Source: Kitagawia praeruptora | Taxonomy: Eukaryota > Streptophyta > Magnoliopsida > Apiales > Apiaceae | NCBI GenBank assembly: GCA_037693485.1 | Contig: CM075352.1 | Location: forward strand, 162,509,501 to 162,573,500 | Length of the DNA stretch: 64,000 nucleotides | Direction: 5' to 3' | The notes under the pieces: generated by a model | The model's database searches: none | What the model was told of the DNA's origin: nothing | Seen by the model: only the letters and a program-made list of their open reading frames with translations | Part shown: in pieces, positions 11,461 to 22,979 of the stretch | How positions within the stretch are numbered: position 1 is the first letter of the stretch | Layout: the number at the start of each line of letters is the position of its first letter | Translations under genes and position numbers: made by a program

Positions 11461-12352
11461 GGTATTTGAAAATACGGTCAAATTTTATGATGCATTTGAA
11501 GATGCACAAAACATCTACATTGTCATGGAGTATGTGCATTCTTTTTTACTTTACCAAATCAACTGACCGTTACTTAAAAATTAAAATTGTTCACAAGTTT
11601 TAAGTTTTTGTCACACACTGTCTTGATTATTAAAATGTCTTTAATCATGTGTTTCATCATTGTTCATCGCATTTGTCATGGTTAAGTTTCTGAATCCTAT
11701 TTCGGTTCAAATTAAGTGTACACTTTATTTTTATCGTATAGAGGACTACTGATTATTGAATATTGGATTACTCATGTTTCTATTGGCAACTCAAAGTAAC
11801 AATAGGTATCGGCATCTGATGTATTTGGTAATTTGTTTCTTGACAGACTATGTGAAGGTGGAGAATTACTAGACCGGATTTTATCAAGGTGATTATTTCA
11901 TTAATTGTATATAGTTATGTACCCGTAGTGGTGCTATGTACTAGTATCCAAAGTGATGCTTTCCAGTAGAAATACACCTTTAACAATATATTCACTACAG
12001 AGGTGGAAGATATTATAGAGGACGATGCTAAAACTATTGTGGTACAGATACTAAGGGTTGTTGCCTTTTATCATCTACAGGGTGTTGTGCACCGTGATCT
12101 AAAACCAGAGGTATTAGTTTAACATATTATTGTTTACGAAGGAATTAATTGATTTCATGACATAGTACATCATGTAATTTACTGAAGGTAAAAAAATACA
12201 GACCTTCACTTGTTCCTCTCTGTTTGTACTCCCAATCAGTTCCAATTAACTTCCTGACTTGATTAATTGGCAGAACTTTCTCTTTGCCACAAGAGACAAG
12301 GATGCTCCATTGAAGATTATAGATTTTGGACTATCTGATTTCAGTAGGCCAG
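11461..12352 (+). pseudogene. Captured CDPK-related protein kinase fragment (4 exons with introns)
   Basis: Four coding blocks with intact splice boundaries match the middle of a CDPK-related (CRK-type) Ser/Thr kinase. 11462-11528 encodes VKFYDAFEDAQNIYIVME. 11847-11888 encodes LCEGGELLDRILS. 12001-12110 ends GVVHRDLKPE, the catalytic loop. 12274-12352 begins NFLFATRDKDAPLKIIDFGL, containing the magnesium-binding DFG. Each is flanked by AG/GT signals, so genomic DNA rather than cDNA was captured. The N-lobe start, the activation-segment end and the calcium-binding C-terminus are absent. It cannot make an active kinase. Plus strand, inside the CACTA element. Confidence 0.88.
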
Positions 12353-12720
12353 GTATGATGGCTCATTATTCTAATATGTCTTCTGGTACACTTCCATACT
12401 ACCACTATTTCACTGTAGAAGAAATCTCGTTGAACCTCAGTATTTATATGTCTTTAAAGCTTCTTGTAGCTTATTTAGTATGTTACTATTTTTTACCCAA
12501 GTGAAACAGATGACACTGTAATGCCTATAGCTGAGAAACAAGGAAATTAAACTGTAAACAATCTTTATTCTTCACTCCAACACCTACTATTGGTCATTGT
12601 TCTTTATCATACATTATGGTCATGAACTATGTGCATGCTTATCTTTGAATTTCCTACTGTGAGATATACACACACAATGCCACATAGTCTATGATTTCTT
12701 TTAATCTTTAAAATACCATT

Positions 12721-13673
12721 GTAATCACAAATGTGAACAACGATTACACTGAATGGCAGATGTATGCAATTGGTGGTAGTGTTGATCCAACAATTATTAG
12801 TCAAGGAAATTGTTACATTGCACCAAATGATGCGTCCTCCAAGGAGGTATTTGATTTGTTTTTACTTAATCTTTCTTGGAGTATGTTAATTGCTTAAAAT
12901 GGGAACCTCATTTTTATGTGAAACTAGTGCAGTGTCATGGTTTACTCGTGTGTTTGTTATGTAAAAGGAATTAGCTTCTTGTTGACATTTCACGTCCCAA
13001 CCATCATATGGTATTAAAAGTCTATGCATCAAAGTTACTACAACTGTGCAGCAGTGTCTTTCTGCTTCGGATTTAAAATATGGAAAATATGTAAAATCGA
13101 ACATTTGGAAATTTGGGTACCTACTTTTCTTTTAGTTTTTAGGTCAGCTTGAATTGTGCCATGTTCTTAAGAAATTTAATTTCCATGAACCTTTGGTAAA
13201 TGTCAGATAACTAAATATAACTCAACCAAATATATAGAAAATGTATATCTGCATGTTGTCTGAAAAAGTTTTTATCTTTGGAAATCATATGGTGTTAATC
13301 ATCAATAAGGCTCAGTGCAACTGTCAAAGTTGAAGTGAATGATGGGGAAAAGAAGAATGGGATTTCCAGTTAAATTAGAAAAAGCAGTTAGGCTGGCAAA
13401 GATAATATCTTTTCGTAGTTTAAGTAGCCGCTGTATTTTTTAAGTTCTTCTCGTAAAATACTTGCAGGTGACTAGGAGGTTGGACACAGATCAGGGAGAT
13501 TAGGCAGGGTGGGACTGGAGATCAGATGGGGATCAAATGGTAAATGGAGCTTACTTTGTCCCCTCAGGTCAAGGCCTTAACGATCTATATACCAAGGATT
13601 CTGGTGCTGCGCCCAAGTCTGCTGCCTTGATTGACCAGCTCACATCCGCTGCTGGTGTCCTTGGTGGCCCAAG
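12721..13673 (+). pseudogene. Captured pectate lyase C-terminal fragment (2 exons)
   Basis: The exon ending at 12846 encodes VITNVNNDYTEWQMYAIGGS followed by DPTIISQGN, and the exon 13468-13673 encodes VTRRLDTDQGD, stop, then GWDWRSDGDQMVNGAYFVPSG. Both blocks match the conserved C-terminal part of plant family 1 pectate lyases, which cleave de-esterified homogalacturonan in cell walls. Splice signals flank the intron (GT at 12847, CAG ending 13467). An in-frame TAG near 13501 and loss of the N-terminal and catalytic parts make it non-functional. It follows the kinase fragment in the same orientation. Confidence 0.88.
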
Positions 13674-13678
13674 GTATA

Positions 13679-13699
13679 CCCCCCCCCCCACACACACAC
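13679..13699 (+). repeat. C/CA microsatellite
   Basis: A run of C followed by (CA)n sits just inside the intron after the pectate lyase fragment. Confidence 0.9.
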
Positions 13700-14199
13700 T
13701 GTGCAATATTTCTTAATCTATGTGTTGTCACTTAACTGCAATCTTATTGGTTTGTCCTTCACCGCTGATTATATGTTTGTGCATGTTCGTGCCCCCTTCA
13801 AGTTGTTGATTAGGACTATGCAGAAAATTGAATTTTCGTAAGAGTTTTGTAGTGTAACAAAAGTACCATGTGGTGAAGCTTTTTAACAACTTTACACTAT
13901 AATTATTCCAAATACGCACTTGCTACTGGGAATTGGGAGAAGACAAATTCAGCTGGTACAAGAGCTGGTGTTTCACAGGTTTAATATTGTGTATTTTTTT
14001 AGATTTATCCCTGTAATATGTTTGCGTTTGTTAGCACTGTTAGTTGTTTGTATGTGTATATAGATCTATCTAAGCAATTTGATGTTCTTTAATGATTATT
14101 AGGTTCCTAAGTGTTAGTTTTGAGGTGAGCGCCTTAAGTTATGTAGATAAATGCTTTTTTTTTACTACTTATGTATTCTAAACATTTTTCCATATGTAG

Positions 14200-14453
14200 G
14201 AAATTACACCTGCTATAGTTTCCCGAGCCACATTGAACCTACGCTGAACCTTATGTTGTTGATCAGAGGTGAAGTCCCACGTTCTTTACTTCATGTCATT
14301 ACTTTTGGGGCACCATCAATTATGTATGGAGGAGTTCGTTTGCTTCACAAGCTTGAATTGCCAAGGAGTCATATACAATCTATCGTAATGTATTATATAG
14401 TGGCAAGTGTGGATTATGAATTAGTAGGTGGATGTGCTTGTTTTGGATTATGA
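14200..14453 (+). pseudogene. Captured class-3 lipase fragment (plastid lipase-like)
   Basis: After a TGTAG acceptor near 14199, the plus strand reads LNLMLLIRGEVPRSLLHVIT then FGAPSIMYGG and LLHKLELPRSHIQSIVM. This matches the part of plant class-3 lipases of the PLIP (plastid phospholipase A1) group that follows the GHSLGG serine elbow. The elbow itself and the rest of the catalytic triad are not visible. Third host-gene piece in this CACTA element, same strand as the other two. Family assignment rests on remembered conservation of the LMLLIRGEVP...VITFGAP pattern. Confidence 0.75.
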
Positions 14454-14559
14454 ATTATGTAATATGTTGGATTTGGAATGAACAAGATATTTAATTTAGG
14501 ATGCATAATATGTATGTGCAATTTTTTTCAAATTTTTATGGAAAAGATGTTGCATTAGC

Positions 14560-14915
14560 TAATGGAAATGTTGCTAAATAAAAGCTAATGTAACAAAAAA
14601 AATGTTACATTAGATCAAACAATGTTGCCAATAAAAGTGGTTTAAACAGTGGAGCCCACATTGGGTCCCAATTTTTTTAAAAAAATTGAATCTCTAAGGT
14701 AACACATATATTAAGTTGTCGTAGACCTCATTTTTGTTACTATAGCAAGCTACGGTAACATAAAACTGCATGTTACCTTAGGGATAAAAAATGTTACCTT
14801 AGACACCTAAGGCAACATGCTGAGAGCTATCACCAGAAAAATGTTACCTTAGCTACTTTATGGGCCTAAGGTAACATATAATGTACCTGCTGTAACATTT
14901 TTTTTGTGTTACCGT
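14560..14915 (+). repeat. CACTA right subterminal repeats
   Basis: Repeated motifs such as AATGTTACCTTAG and its inverse CTAAGGTAACA recur at roughly 14695, 14776, 14797, 14842 and 14866, denser than at the left end. They make potential stem-loops with the left subterminal region. Confidence 0.8.
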
Positions 14916-14938
14916 AGGCTGTTTATGGTGTAGTGGTT

Positions 14939-15970
14939 GAAGTTTCCTTGCGAACCCACTTCCCCTTTCGGGCTCGTACCATAGCCTGTTCTGGGCTCTC
15001 CTCGTCATCACTAACCTCTTCAACGATCCCTTCTTGAAGAATCAACACAGGCTGCGAGGCCTCTGACATGAGGGCTCCTGGGAATGGTTTCACCTGAATG
15101 CCCAAGCCTTCAAAGTAATCATCTGGGAGTTCTTCAATTGATATTATATTGCATTCCATTTTTCCTGACACAGTCACCTCCCTTTTCTGCTGCCTTAAGA
15201 GCCTTGTTGTAGCATTCACGAGATTCATGTTGAATTCCTTTTACATAACCAACTCCATGTGGGGTAGGAAACTTCATAGAGAGATGGTAGATTGATGTCA
15301 CCACCCTCATTTCTTTTAGGATGGGCCTCCCCACTATGGCGTTGTAGGCAGATGGTTGATCTACTACCATGAAGTCAGCGACCGGCGTGGTGAGGCAGGG
15401 CTCGTCCCCTAAAGTGATGGGGATCCGAACGAGGCCTTTCACACTAACAGATGCTCCAGTAAACCCATAAAGGTGCCCCACCGTGGGTATGAGATCCTTA
15501 TCAACATATCCCATCTTTTTGTAGACTTTGTATGTAAGAATGTTTACAGCACTCCCATTATCAACAAGGACCCTGTAGACGTTCTGGGATCCAATGCGAA
15601 CCCGAACCACAAGTGCATCAGAGTGGGGATGATGAACCCACTTCGCATCTTCCTCTATAAACATAATGTTTGTATCCTCTCCTTTGAACAACTTTGGGGG
15701 TCGCTCCTGTAGATGGTGCACATTAGTGAGAGGTCGCTCCCTAGCCTCGCGTGCATATCTCTCCCTAGCTTTGTTACTTTCTCCCCCAATGTGGGTGCCT
15801 CCAATGATTACATGAATACTTCCAGCTCGCTCTTCCCTATCTTTGCGAGGTTCATCCTGCCTCTCATGTGGCACAGCATGATACCCCAAACCTGGCTTAA
15901 CCGAATTCCCTTGATGTTTCTTTACTTCACGAACCGCCCACTCAGTTAATTTTCCATCTCGAATCAACTG
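14939..15970 (-). pseudogene. Tat aspartic protease region, frameshifted
   Basis: On the minus strand, downstream of gag, the frame 15967-15134 carries the retropepsin signature VDNGSAVNIL (Asp of the active site, near 15545) and YNAIVGRPIL, followed by the Tat-typical MKFPTPHGVGYVKG. Retropepsin releases the mature proteins from the gag-pol polyprotein. A frame change near 15140-15228 shifts into a second frame ending at the CACTA insertion (14935), after which pol resumes at 10242. Confidence 0.9.
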
Positions 15971-17778
15971 ATCAATTTGTTGTTTGAGCTACCAACAAGT
16001 GCTAGTATCATGCCCTGTTTATTCATGAAAGGCACAATATTTACTTGTGTCTGACGTTCCTCTCGAGCCCATAGGTGTGGGCCTCTTGAATACTCCTTTA
16101 TCTGCATTAACAACATAGATATGATCAATTGAAGCCACCAGTGGAACAAACTTATGCTCATTTCTTGTGAAGCGAGTTCGAGGTGGGGTTCGCCTCGAGA
16201 AATCACGTTCCCTTCTCTTCGGGCTAGGGCTTCGATCCCGTCTTTGCCTCGGACTACGGGAATCTTTTCTTTTCACTCCCCTACTTTCACTTCCACCACT
16301 CCTACTATTCTTTTTGAGATCTGCAAGTGATTTCTCAACACGCCTAGGGCTCAGCGACCTTGTGCAACTCCGAAAGTGTAGCAGGGGTCTGGTCTTGCAG
16401 TTTCTTCCAAAATTCAGTTCCCTCTCTTACTCCAGCAATAAGGAAATTTTTCATAGCCTCATCATTGGCACCTCGCACTTCAGCATTGAACCTTTTAAAG
16501 TAATCATGGAGCGTTTATCCCTCCCTTTGCTTTATGTTAGCCATCGTGGACACAGGTGGTGCGTAGAGCATTGAAGATTGGAACTGTTTGATGAAGATAT
16601 CAACAAATTGTTCCCAGGATTTTATTACAATCAAGGCCCCTAGCTACGAGAACCACTGCTGAGCGCTTCCCCTAAGCGAGGCTGCAAATAGCCTACACCT
16701 CGCTAGCTGTGACACTTGGTATACCTCCATCTCGTTATTGAACCGAATCACGAACTCAGCTGGATCAGTTTCTCCATTATAGGTCATATCAGAGTGATGA
16801 CCTCTAAATACTGCAAGTAATGGAGCAGTCCGAATTTCATGAGTAAAGGGTGAAGACGAGCCCATAGTACCAAAAATTCCTTTCTCATTATTCATCGCAT
16901 CCAGGGCTTTTTTAGCTCTTCCAACTTATAGTCACCGATCTTGACCTCCTTGTCTTCCTTTTTCTTCTCTCCAGTACTTCCATGGTAAGATTGAGTCTTT
17001 TTTGGGGCACTAGACTCCTCTTGGTCATTTCTACGATCCTTATTTTTATGGTCTTCCTCGCGATGTGGGGATCGTTCACGCTCTCGATGGAAAGGGGGTC
17101 TGTCCTCGCGATGATGGGACCGCTCACGCTCTCTACGAGGAGAGGGGGTCTGTCATTGCGACGATATGACCGCTCACGATCTTTTCGAGGGGATAAGGGT
17201 TGATGAGAGCCCTTGCTTTTGTTTTTAGATCCCCCATCCTTACCAGCTTTGAGCTTCTCCAGTTTGAGACGGATATCGTGCTCACTGAGTTTCTTTCCTA
17301 CTCGGTCAAAGACACTTACGGATCTTCTTTCAGATGAGGCGGGCTTCTCCTTCGACCTCTCCTTATCTATAGTGGCTTCCTCCTCATTCTAGTCAGGGTT
17401 CGTTTGGTCTGTAACTACATCATCAAAGTCCCCTATTAATTGCTTGGTGGGGCCTTTGCTACCTTCTGCCTGATGAGTTCTATCCCCTGTCCTTGCATTC
17501 CTCTTGAAGCCTCTAGAACTATGTCGCTTCTCCATCCTAGCCATCTTCTCCTTTACCTCGATCATTTGATCACCGAGGCCCTTCAAAAATGACATGACTT
17601 TGCCAGTCAAAGCCACCGGTTGGACAGGGGGTGTTTGCTCCTTCTCAAACTCATCCTCGATCCCATTTTTACGTGCCTCGCTCTCTGGTGGATCCTTCCT
17701 CTTGGGGTCATCCTTATTCCGCCTATGCGACCCCGGGGTCTCCCCCTCTCCATTTTTCTTCTTGTGTGATTTAGTCAT
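15971..17778 (-). pseudogene. Tat gag, multiply frameshifted
   Basis: The likely start is the ATG at 17778 (MTKSHKKKNGEGETPGSHRR), 23 bases beyond the PBS. A basic, Arg/Ser/Asp-rich segment spans about 16912-17200. The gag core spans about 16644-16895 (FRGHHSDMTYNGETDP, then ASLRGSAQQWFS). A zinc-knuckle remnant lies near 16010-16040 (KYCAFHE then, out of frame, GHDT and C). Gag normally forms the virus-like particle and binds element RNA. At least four frame breaks are visible across the region, so this copy is dead. Confidence 0.88.
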
Positions 17779-17800
17779 CGTTCTCCCAATCAATGACTAG

Positions 17801-17818
17801 CCCCTCCTTCTAGCGCCA
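17801..17818 (-). other. Primer-binding site of Tat element
   Basis: On the minus strand, two bases after the 5' LTR end, TGGCGCTAGAAGGAGGGG matches the position and TGG start of a tRNA 3'-end complement. I do not name the tRNA with confidence. The same site occurs at 2151-2168 and, nearly unchanged, at 51046-51063. Confidence 0.85.
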
Positions 17819-17820
17819 TA

Positions 17821-18578
17821 TGTTATAGGGAGATTTTGGTATAACAATGTTTTTGGAGGTTGCTGGATTTACGGAGCAAAATACGGATATTTTTCTATAA
17901 GAAGAATATGGATTAGGGTTTGTGTGTATAGGTGTGGCTGAACTTGATAGGCATTTTCAGGGGTGAACTGTTTCTCATCCGTATCAAGGTGCCTACGTAC
18001 CCTATTTATAGGGATCAAGCCGTACGTAGTTCTTGGAGAACAAGATACCTAGATGGGCTAGGGTTTTAGGAGATAAGCTGTCATGGCCCAAGCCCACTTG
18101 TTTAGGTCTGATGTGGTAGTGATTCATCAATTCTATCCATGATCCATGGCCCAGAGAAGGAAACCAATGGTCTCGCATTGTTAGAGTCGAGGCCTCTCAA
18201 GCGAGGCTAGTAGAGAAGCAGCTCGGACCTGGCATGCGACCTCGAGGGGTCGAGTCATGCGAAGCGGACCCAAATGTATAAATACTCATATGACCTCGAG
18301 GGATCTAGCTATGAGCCTTCTAGTAGAGGGTGAGATAGCGATCTCGTTTTTATTTTGTAGATGCAATCACAATGAGAAGCGATCCCTGAGAGGGAAATGA
18401 GGATGAAGCGATCCTTTAGATAGGATAGAGAGCGAGGTGGCCCTGTAGTTATGCCGGGCTGATTCCAATAGTGGGCTTTAGTGACCCAATCGTTATCTTC
18501 GAGGCCCATTGTAGATAATGAACCATTAATTTAGCTAAACAAATCATAATAATTATTATGCCAGATCTAGGCATAACA
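17821..18578 (-). repeat. 5' LTR of Tat-type element
   Basis: 758 bp, partner of 2171-2924, with the same termini and TATA-type promoter. Scattered differences between the LTRs, together with the many breaks in gag-pol, indicate an old insertion. The right flank starts CCACAC; the left target copy is lost through the truncation at 1888, so a TSD cannot be tested. Confidence 0.93.
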
Positions 18579-19125
18579 CCACACACTAGACATCACACAT
18601 ACACACACGCGAAATACACACACATACACACACGATTTGACTCACCCAACAACACTGCAGTATAACAATAAAGCTTGGAATCGACTCATTTCAACAACTA
18701 TGCCCATAAACCGAGACACACATCAGCAGCAACTCAACAGTACTCTAATAACAACAACACTTCTGGGAATCGAATTTGCACAGAGGAAATAAAGAATCGG
18801 CAAGGGGTCTTTAATAAAACTATGAAGAAACCTACGCACACAACACTCGGCTACACACACTCATGCTCAGCATAATACGCACGCACCCGAATCACTACAC
18901 AACGCACGCACACCTGTAATACAGTCGATATCACACACAACACGCAGCGATTCACAAGTAGCAGGGGTGAGCAGAGGAGATGGGAAAACGCGAAAGAGAG
19001 AGACGCAATAAAGTTGAAAGGTAGAGAGATATGATAGGGAGACACGTGAGAGATTGGGGAAGAGATTAAACAGCTCCCGAGAGAAAGAGAGGTCTCGAGA
19101 AGTCAGCTTAAATCTATAGATTGAA
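18579..19125. repeat. CA-rich then GA-rich low-complexity DNA
   Basis: Imperfect (CA)n and CACACG tracts (about 18580-18930) are followed by GAGAGA-type tracts (18960-19100). The long LTRs at 25375-37201 show the same CA-then-GA order near 28965-29440, so this may be part of a diverged related LTR. No coding motif is seen. Confidence 0.5.
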
Positions 19126-20219
19126 AAGACTGATTTGTCCCTGAGATTCTAACGCTGTCTAAAACAAATAGACGGCAGTACACGAAGTTTAAGTAAATCC
19201 ATTACTTAGTATTGCACGTGTTACTTTTAGAAATGTGGTATTGCAAGTGGTGTCTTTGCCAAACTTCAGGTACACAAAGTGCATTTTACTCATAATTTTA
19301 TTGGAATTTAATTAACTTAAGTATAAAATTACTTATCCGTGAATTCATACCAATTGAATTAATATTAATATTATGAACCAATCATAAAAAAAATACAACC
19401 CCCGTTGAAAAGTTCAAATCCCTCTTTATTGTTTTTTTTTTAAATCCAGCTTTCATTTTATTTCTCTCTTTGTTAGAGAATATTTCTACGTATCATGTTA
19501 ACAAATTTTCACCCATATTCTGAGAATTCGGTATATTTGTTCAATATCGAATCCTTAAAATATTTATTATATTAATTCATTGAAAATATTTGTAAGGTCG
19601 CTGTTAATTTTTCGATTACATATTAAAAATGTATAGAAACTTAATCCTCACGACTCCAATAAATCATTAGACTGTCTATCAAAAAAAGGTTGCATGTTTC
19701 AACGTATGAGAAAGGATATTTACTGTGCAAGATATATAAAACAAATGTAGTCATAACAATATAAACTTTCATCTAATCTAATTTGCTATGTGATCGTTCA
19801 ATATCATTTTTAAAATTATATGTCCTTTATTAATGAATTGATTTACTATAAAAAAAATATTATCAACTAACCAAACAAATTCAATATATCGTGCTCTTAG
19901 AGTAACATATGATTATTAGTTTTTATGGTTATTGTCCTTAGCTTATTTGTAAAGACAATTTAACTTTTGAAGTGTGCATTTTCAGTTTGGAAGTTTGTAG
20001 TTTGATTTTTTTTTATTCTTTTCTAATAAAACATGAAATAATAAATTTTAGTTTACTTTTATTCTTAAAATAAGACAAATGAAAATGAGTATCACCTATC
20101 TTTTTTTAATTTGACTAACTTGTGAAAATAAGCTACTGTCCATAAAATTGAAATCAAGTGTATAATATATAAACACATAATCACATAGTTATATGTGCTG
20201 ATTATTTTGAACATTGGGC
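19126..20219. other. AT-rich intergenic DNA
   Basis: No recognisable gene. Contains diverged copies of a CTCTCTTTGTTAGAGAATATTT-like segment (about 19460) that recurs near 20950 and 21440, suggesting old unclassified repeats. Confidence 0.5.
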
Positions 20220-20497
20220 TACAGATGATGCTTATGTGAAGGTCAATTGCGATGCTACTGGTTTCATAATTGATATTGGTTGGATTGTTCAAGGTGTCAT
20301 TATAATACTTTTTCGTTTTAAGAATTTGAATATTCTATGTGTTAAGCAATCTGTTAACAAAACGACTATTTGTTTAGCTCGTTTTTTGTTTCACAATCAG
20401 ATTGTAGTTGCCAATTCGGGGGTTTGTCCCGTTTGGATTCCGATATTTTAATATATAATACTACTTGCTTTTCGTCAAAAAAAAAAAAAAAAAAAAA
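20220..20497 (+). pseudogene. L1-type LINE 3' end (RNase H remnant) with poly(A)
   Basis: The plus strand reads DDAYVKVNCDATGF, resembling the start of the RNase H domain found at the C-terminus of plant L1 ORF2. After an internal loss it reads VNKTTICLARFLFHNQ and VCPVWIPIF, stop, like its end. A short 3' UTR ending CTTTTCGTC and a run of A (about 20477-20496) follow. This is a 5'-truncated, internally deleted LINE insertion, non-functional. No clear target-site duplication was found. Confidence 0.7.
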
Positions 20498-22669
20498 TAT
20501 ATATATAAGTGTCCTTGTAATTCAGATTTTGGGTTAAATAACATGAAATTCATTTTCTTTAACATTGAGTATATTTTTCCGACATATATAAGAAAAATAG
20601 CAATAGCTTATGTACACCTGACAAATCATTTTGTACATTCATGTCATGTACTTTAGGGTCTTGAACTAAAATGACATGATATTAAATCATGTACCTGAAA
20701 TTATAACACAAAATGACACTAAATTACACAATTTTTTTCGTGTACACGAAATGAAATGAAATACGCGAATAGAAAAAATATAACAATTACATGAAATATT
20801 ATTATGTATCCAAGTTATGTAAATATATAATTATATGTCTTAGAACAACATTGAGATGTTACAAAACAAAACTAAGAGTAGCATGAATGGTGTAAAGTCT
20901 CCTAAACGAATTGAAACCCTCCTTTTTATTTTTTCTTATTTCTCGTTAACAAATATCTCTCTTTGTGTAGAATCTTTCTACCAAGTTATTTAGTTTTCTT
21001 AGCCATATGTTATGCTTTGTAGACATAAAAAAATATAATCAACCAACCAATCAAATTCAATATATGCTCTTAGGTTAAGATATGGGAATTGATACTATTA
21101 CTTTAATTCAAGAAAACAAAATTCAAAAAGGCACCCTTTTAAAAACAATATATAATTTGAAGTGTATCAACCTTTTTATTTATCATTATTAATAATTTTT
21201 ATAACAAAAAACGTAGCTGTTCTCTCTCTCCACCTTCTCCAATAAATAATTTTTATAATAATTTTTTTAGTTTTTTTTAGATTTTTTTTCTTTATTTTTC
21301 AATAAATATATCATTGAAAGTCTAGTACCCCGTTGATGAATTTTATCTACCAAAATATTAGATTTTGTACTATCTCCTTGTAAATGATAAACCTTATTTT
21401 CTTTTCCTTGATTTTACTTTGGCTTTCAATAAATATCTCTCTTTATTAAGAGCTTAATATCCTGTTCGTGGATTTTGGCTACCCATTTATTAGATTTTGT
21501 TATATTAGTTAATTGATTTGGATAGTATAGAATCACAGTTTTGGTCAGTTGTTTGAATACGTTATGACAAATCAGATATATATTTCTCTCGTTTATAACA
21601 AATTATTAGATTATCTCGCCGAAAAGACTGTATAAATTAGTGATATAAGTTAGAGATGTACCATAATTGAAGATCTGTTCAATGATTGGATAAAGGAAAT
21701 TAGTGATCTAATTTACTATGTGTTTGTTCAATTTTAATTGTTTTTGTAGATGTTGTATGCCCTTTTATTGATGATTTTTGCAGGTTTTATTATTTTTGTG
21801 GATGACATATGCCTTTTTATTGATGAATTAATTATCAATAAATAAATAGTGATTTATAAGAAAATTTGTGCTAAATTGACCAATTTATTACGGAAATATT
21901 CACTAACCATATTTTCATTGCTCTAAAATATTTTTTATTTTTTGATTGATAATTTATGCACCAAATATTGTATTTGTACTATTTAGGAGTATATTTAATA
22001 TTTTGAATAATTCAAATATATTGTCAGATCAATTTGTTTATCCAATAATTATTGCACAGTTAAAAATTTTTGTAATTAAAATGTTAAAAGATGATTGGTT
22101 TAAAATTCATTCTAATATTTTAATTGGTTGATCCTAACTTTTTTTATGACTGAATGATTTAATACTTTACTTAGCTTAAATTTTGAATTTGTACTTAGAA
22201 TAGTGTGGTAAATAGTCTTATATTCTTAATAATTTTTAATTCATGATTTTAATTGTACATTATGATTTTGAATTGAGAATTTGGGATATCAAAATATCTA
22301 TTATAAATATAATAGATTTAAATATAATAGATTCGTGTATTAATGTATAAATTTTTAAATTAAATAATTATTGTATTTGAAATAAAATTGTTAAGTAATC
22401 ATTGAATAACATTGACAAACCAACGCTGTAAAAACAAATTATATATAGGCACACCTAATGATATAAACAAATCAGTGTAATGTGATAAGGATTGATGCCT
22501 ACAATTTAGTAAGTCGCAAAATTATTGGAGTTTGCTACTGAATATTCTAATGGGAAGTAAATCTGGTAGAACCCGGACTAGGGATGACGATAACCTAAAT
22601 CGTTTTCTATTTTTTTTGTCAGAAACGTTTTTTCTGTTGAATTTATTGGACAATTAAAACACGAAACAT

Positions 22670-22713
<44 letters not shown>

Positions 22714-22979
22714 TAAAATAAAAGATAATCTGTCCAAATATAGAATGTCATATAATAAAAAGATATAAAGTAGTACCTTAACCGAAATTGATATGATTTA
22801 GCCATGAGGAGAATTGATGCATACACTTAGTTTATCAAAGTTGGCTAGGTCTGATGGGGAATATGGAATAAGCGGTTTAGATTTCCTATAATGTTTAAAT
22901 TGATATAATAATTATATTTTTTTGTTTGTAAGAATTTTATTTTATATAAATTGTAATTGATATGAAAAAATAAAAATTA
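20498..22979. other. AT-rich intergenic DNA with old diverged repeats
   Basis: No gene seen. Related segments ending in ...AAATATCTCTCTTT... recur (20950, 21440). A stretch near 21935-22030 resembles 39440-39530 on the other side of the nested insertion. An (AT)n microsatellite lies at 22673-22709. Confidence 0.5.
22673..22709. repeat. (AT)n microsatellite
   Basis: Uninterrupted alternating AT for more than 30 bases. Confidence 0.95.

Larger units (their letters stand above)
10246..14935 (+). mobile_element. Non-autonomous CACTA (En/Spm-type) transposon carrying host gene fragments
   Basis: The ends are CACTACGCCATAAATGGGC at 10246 and, on the other strand, CACTACACCATAAACAGCC from 14935, an inverted repeat of the CACTA class. 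The flanking trinucleotide GTT at 10243-10245 recurs at 14936-14938, the 3 bp target duplication expected of CACTA elements. Removing it rejoins the Tat protease and RT. Subterminal TGTTACCTTAG repeats occur at both ends. No transposase is visible. Inside are exon-intron pieces of at least three host genes, all on the plus strand, which makes this a Pack-type CACTA. It inserted after the Tat element. Confidence 0.93.
1888..18578 (-). mobile_element. Tat-lineage Ty3/gypsy retrotransposon with partial tandem unit
   Basis: Order on the minus strand: LTR, PBS, gag, protease, (CACTA insertion), RT, RNase H, second RNase H, integrase, opposite-strand extra gene, PPT, LTR, PBS, gag start (cut). The second RNase H, the extra ORF before the 3' LTR and the lack of a chromodomain place it in the Tat lineage. 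Net length without CACTA is about 12 kb, of which the LTR-to-LTR unit is about 11.7 kb. All coding parts are broken. Confidence 0.92.

Noticed and set aside
12259..12504. 81-codon open frame starting MINWQNFLFATRD
   Set aside because: It reads from intron through a captured kinase exon and on into the next intron. Only 12274-12352 is exon-derived.
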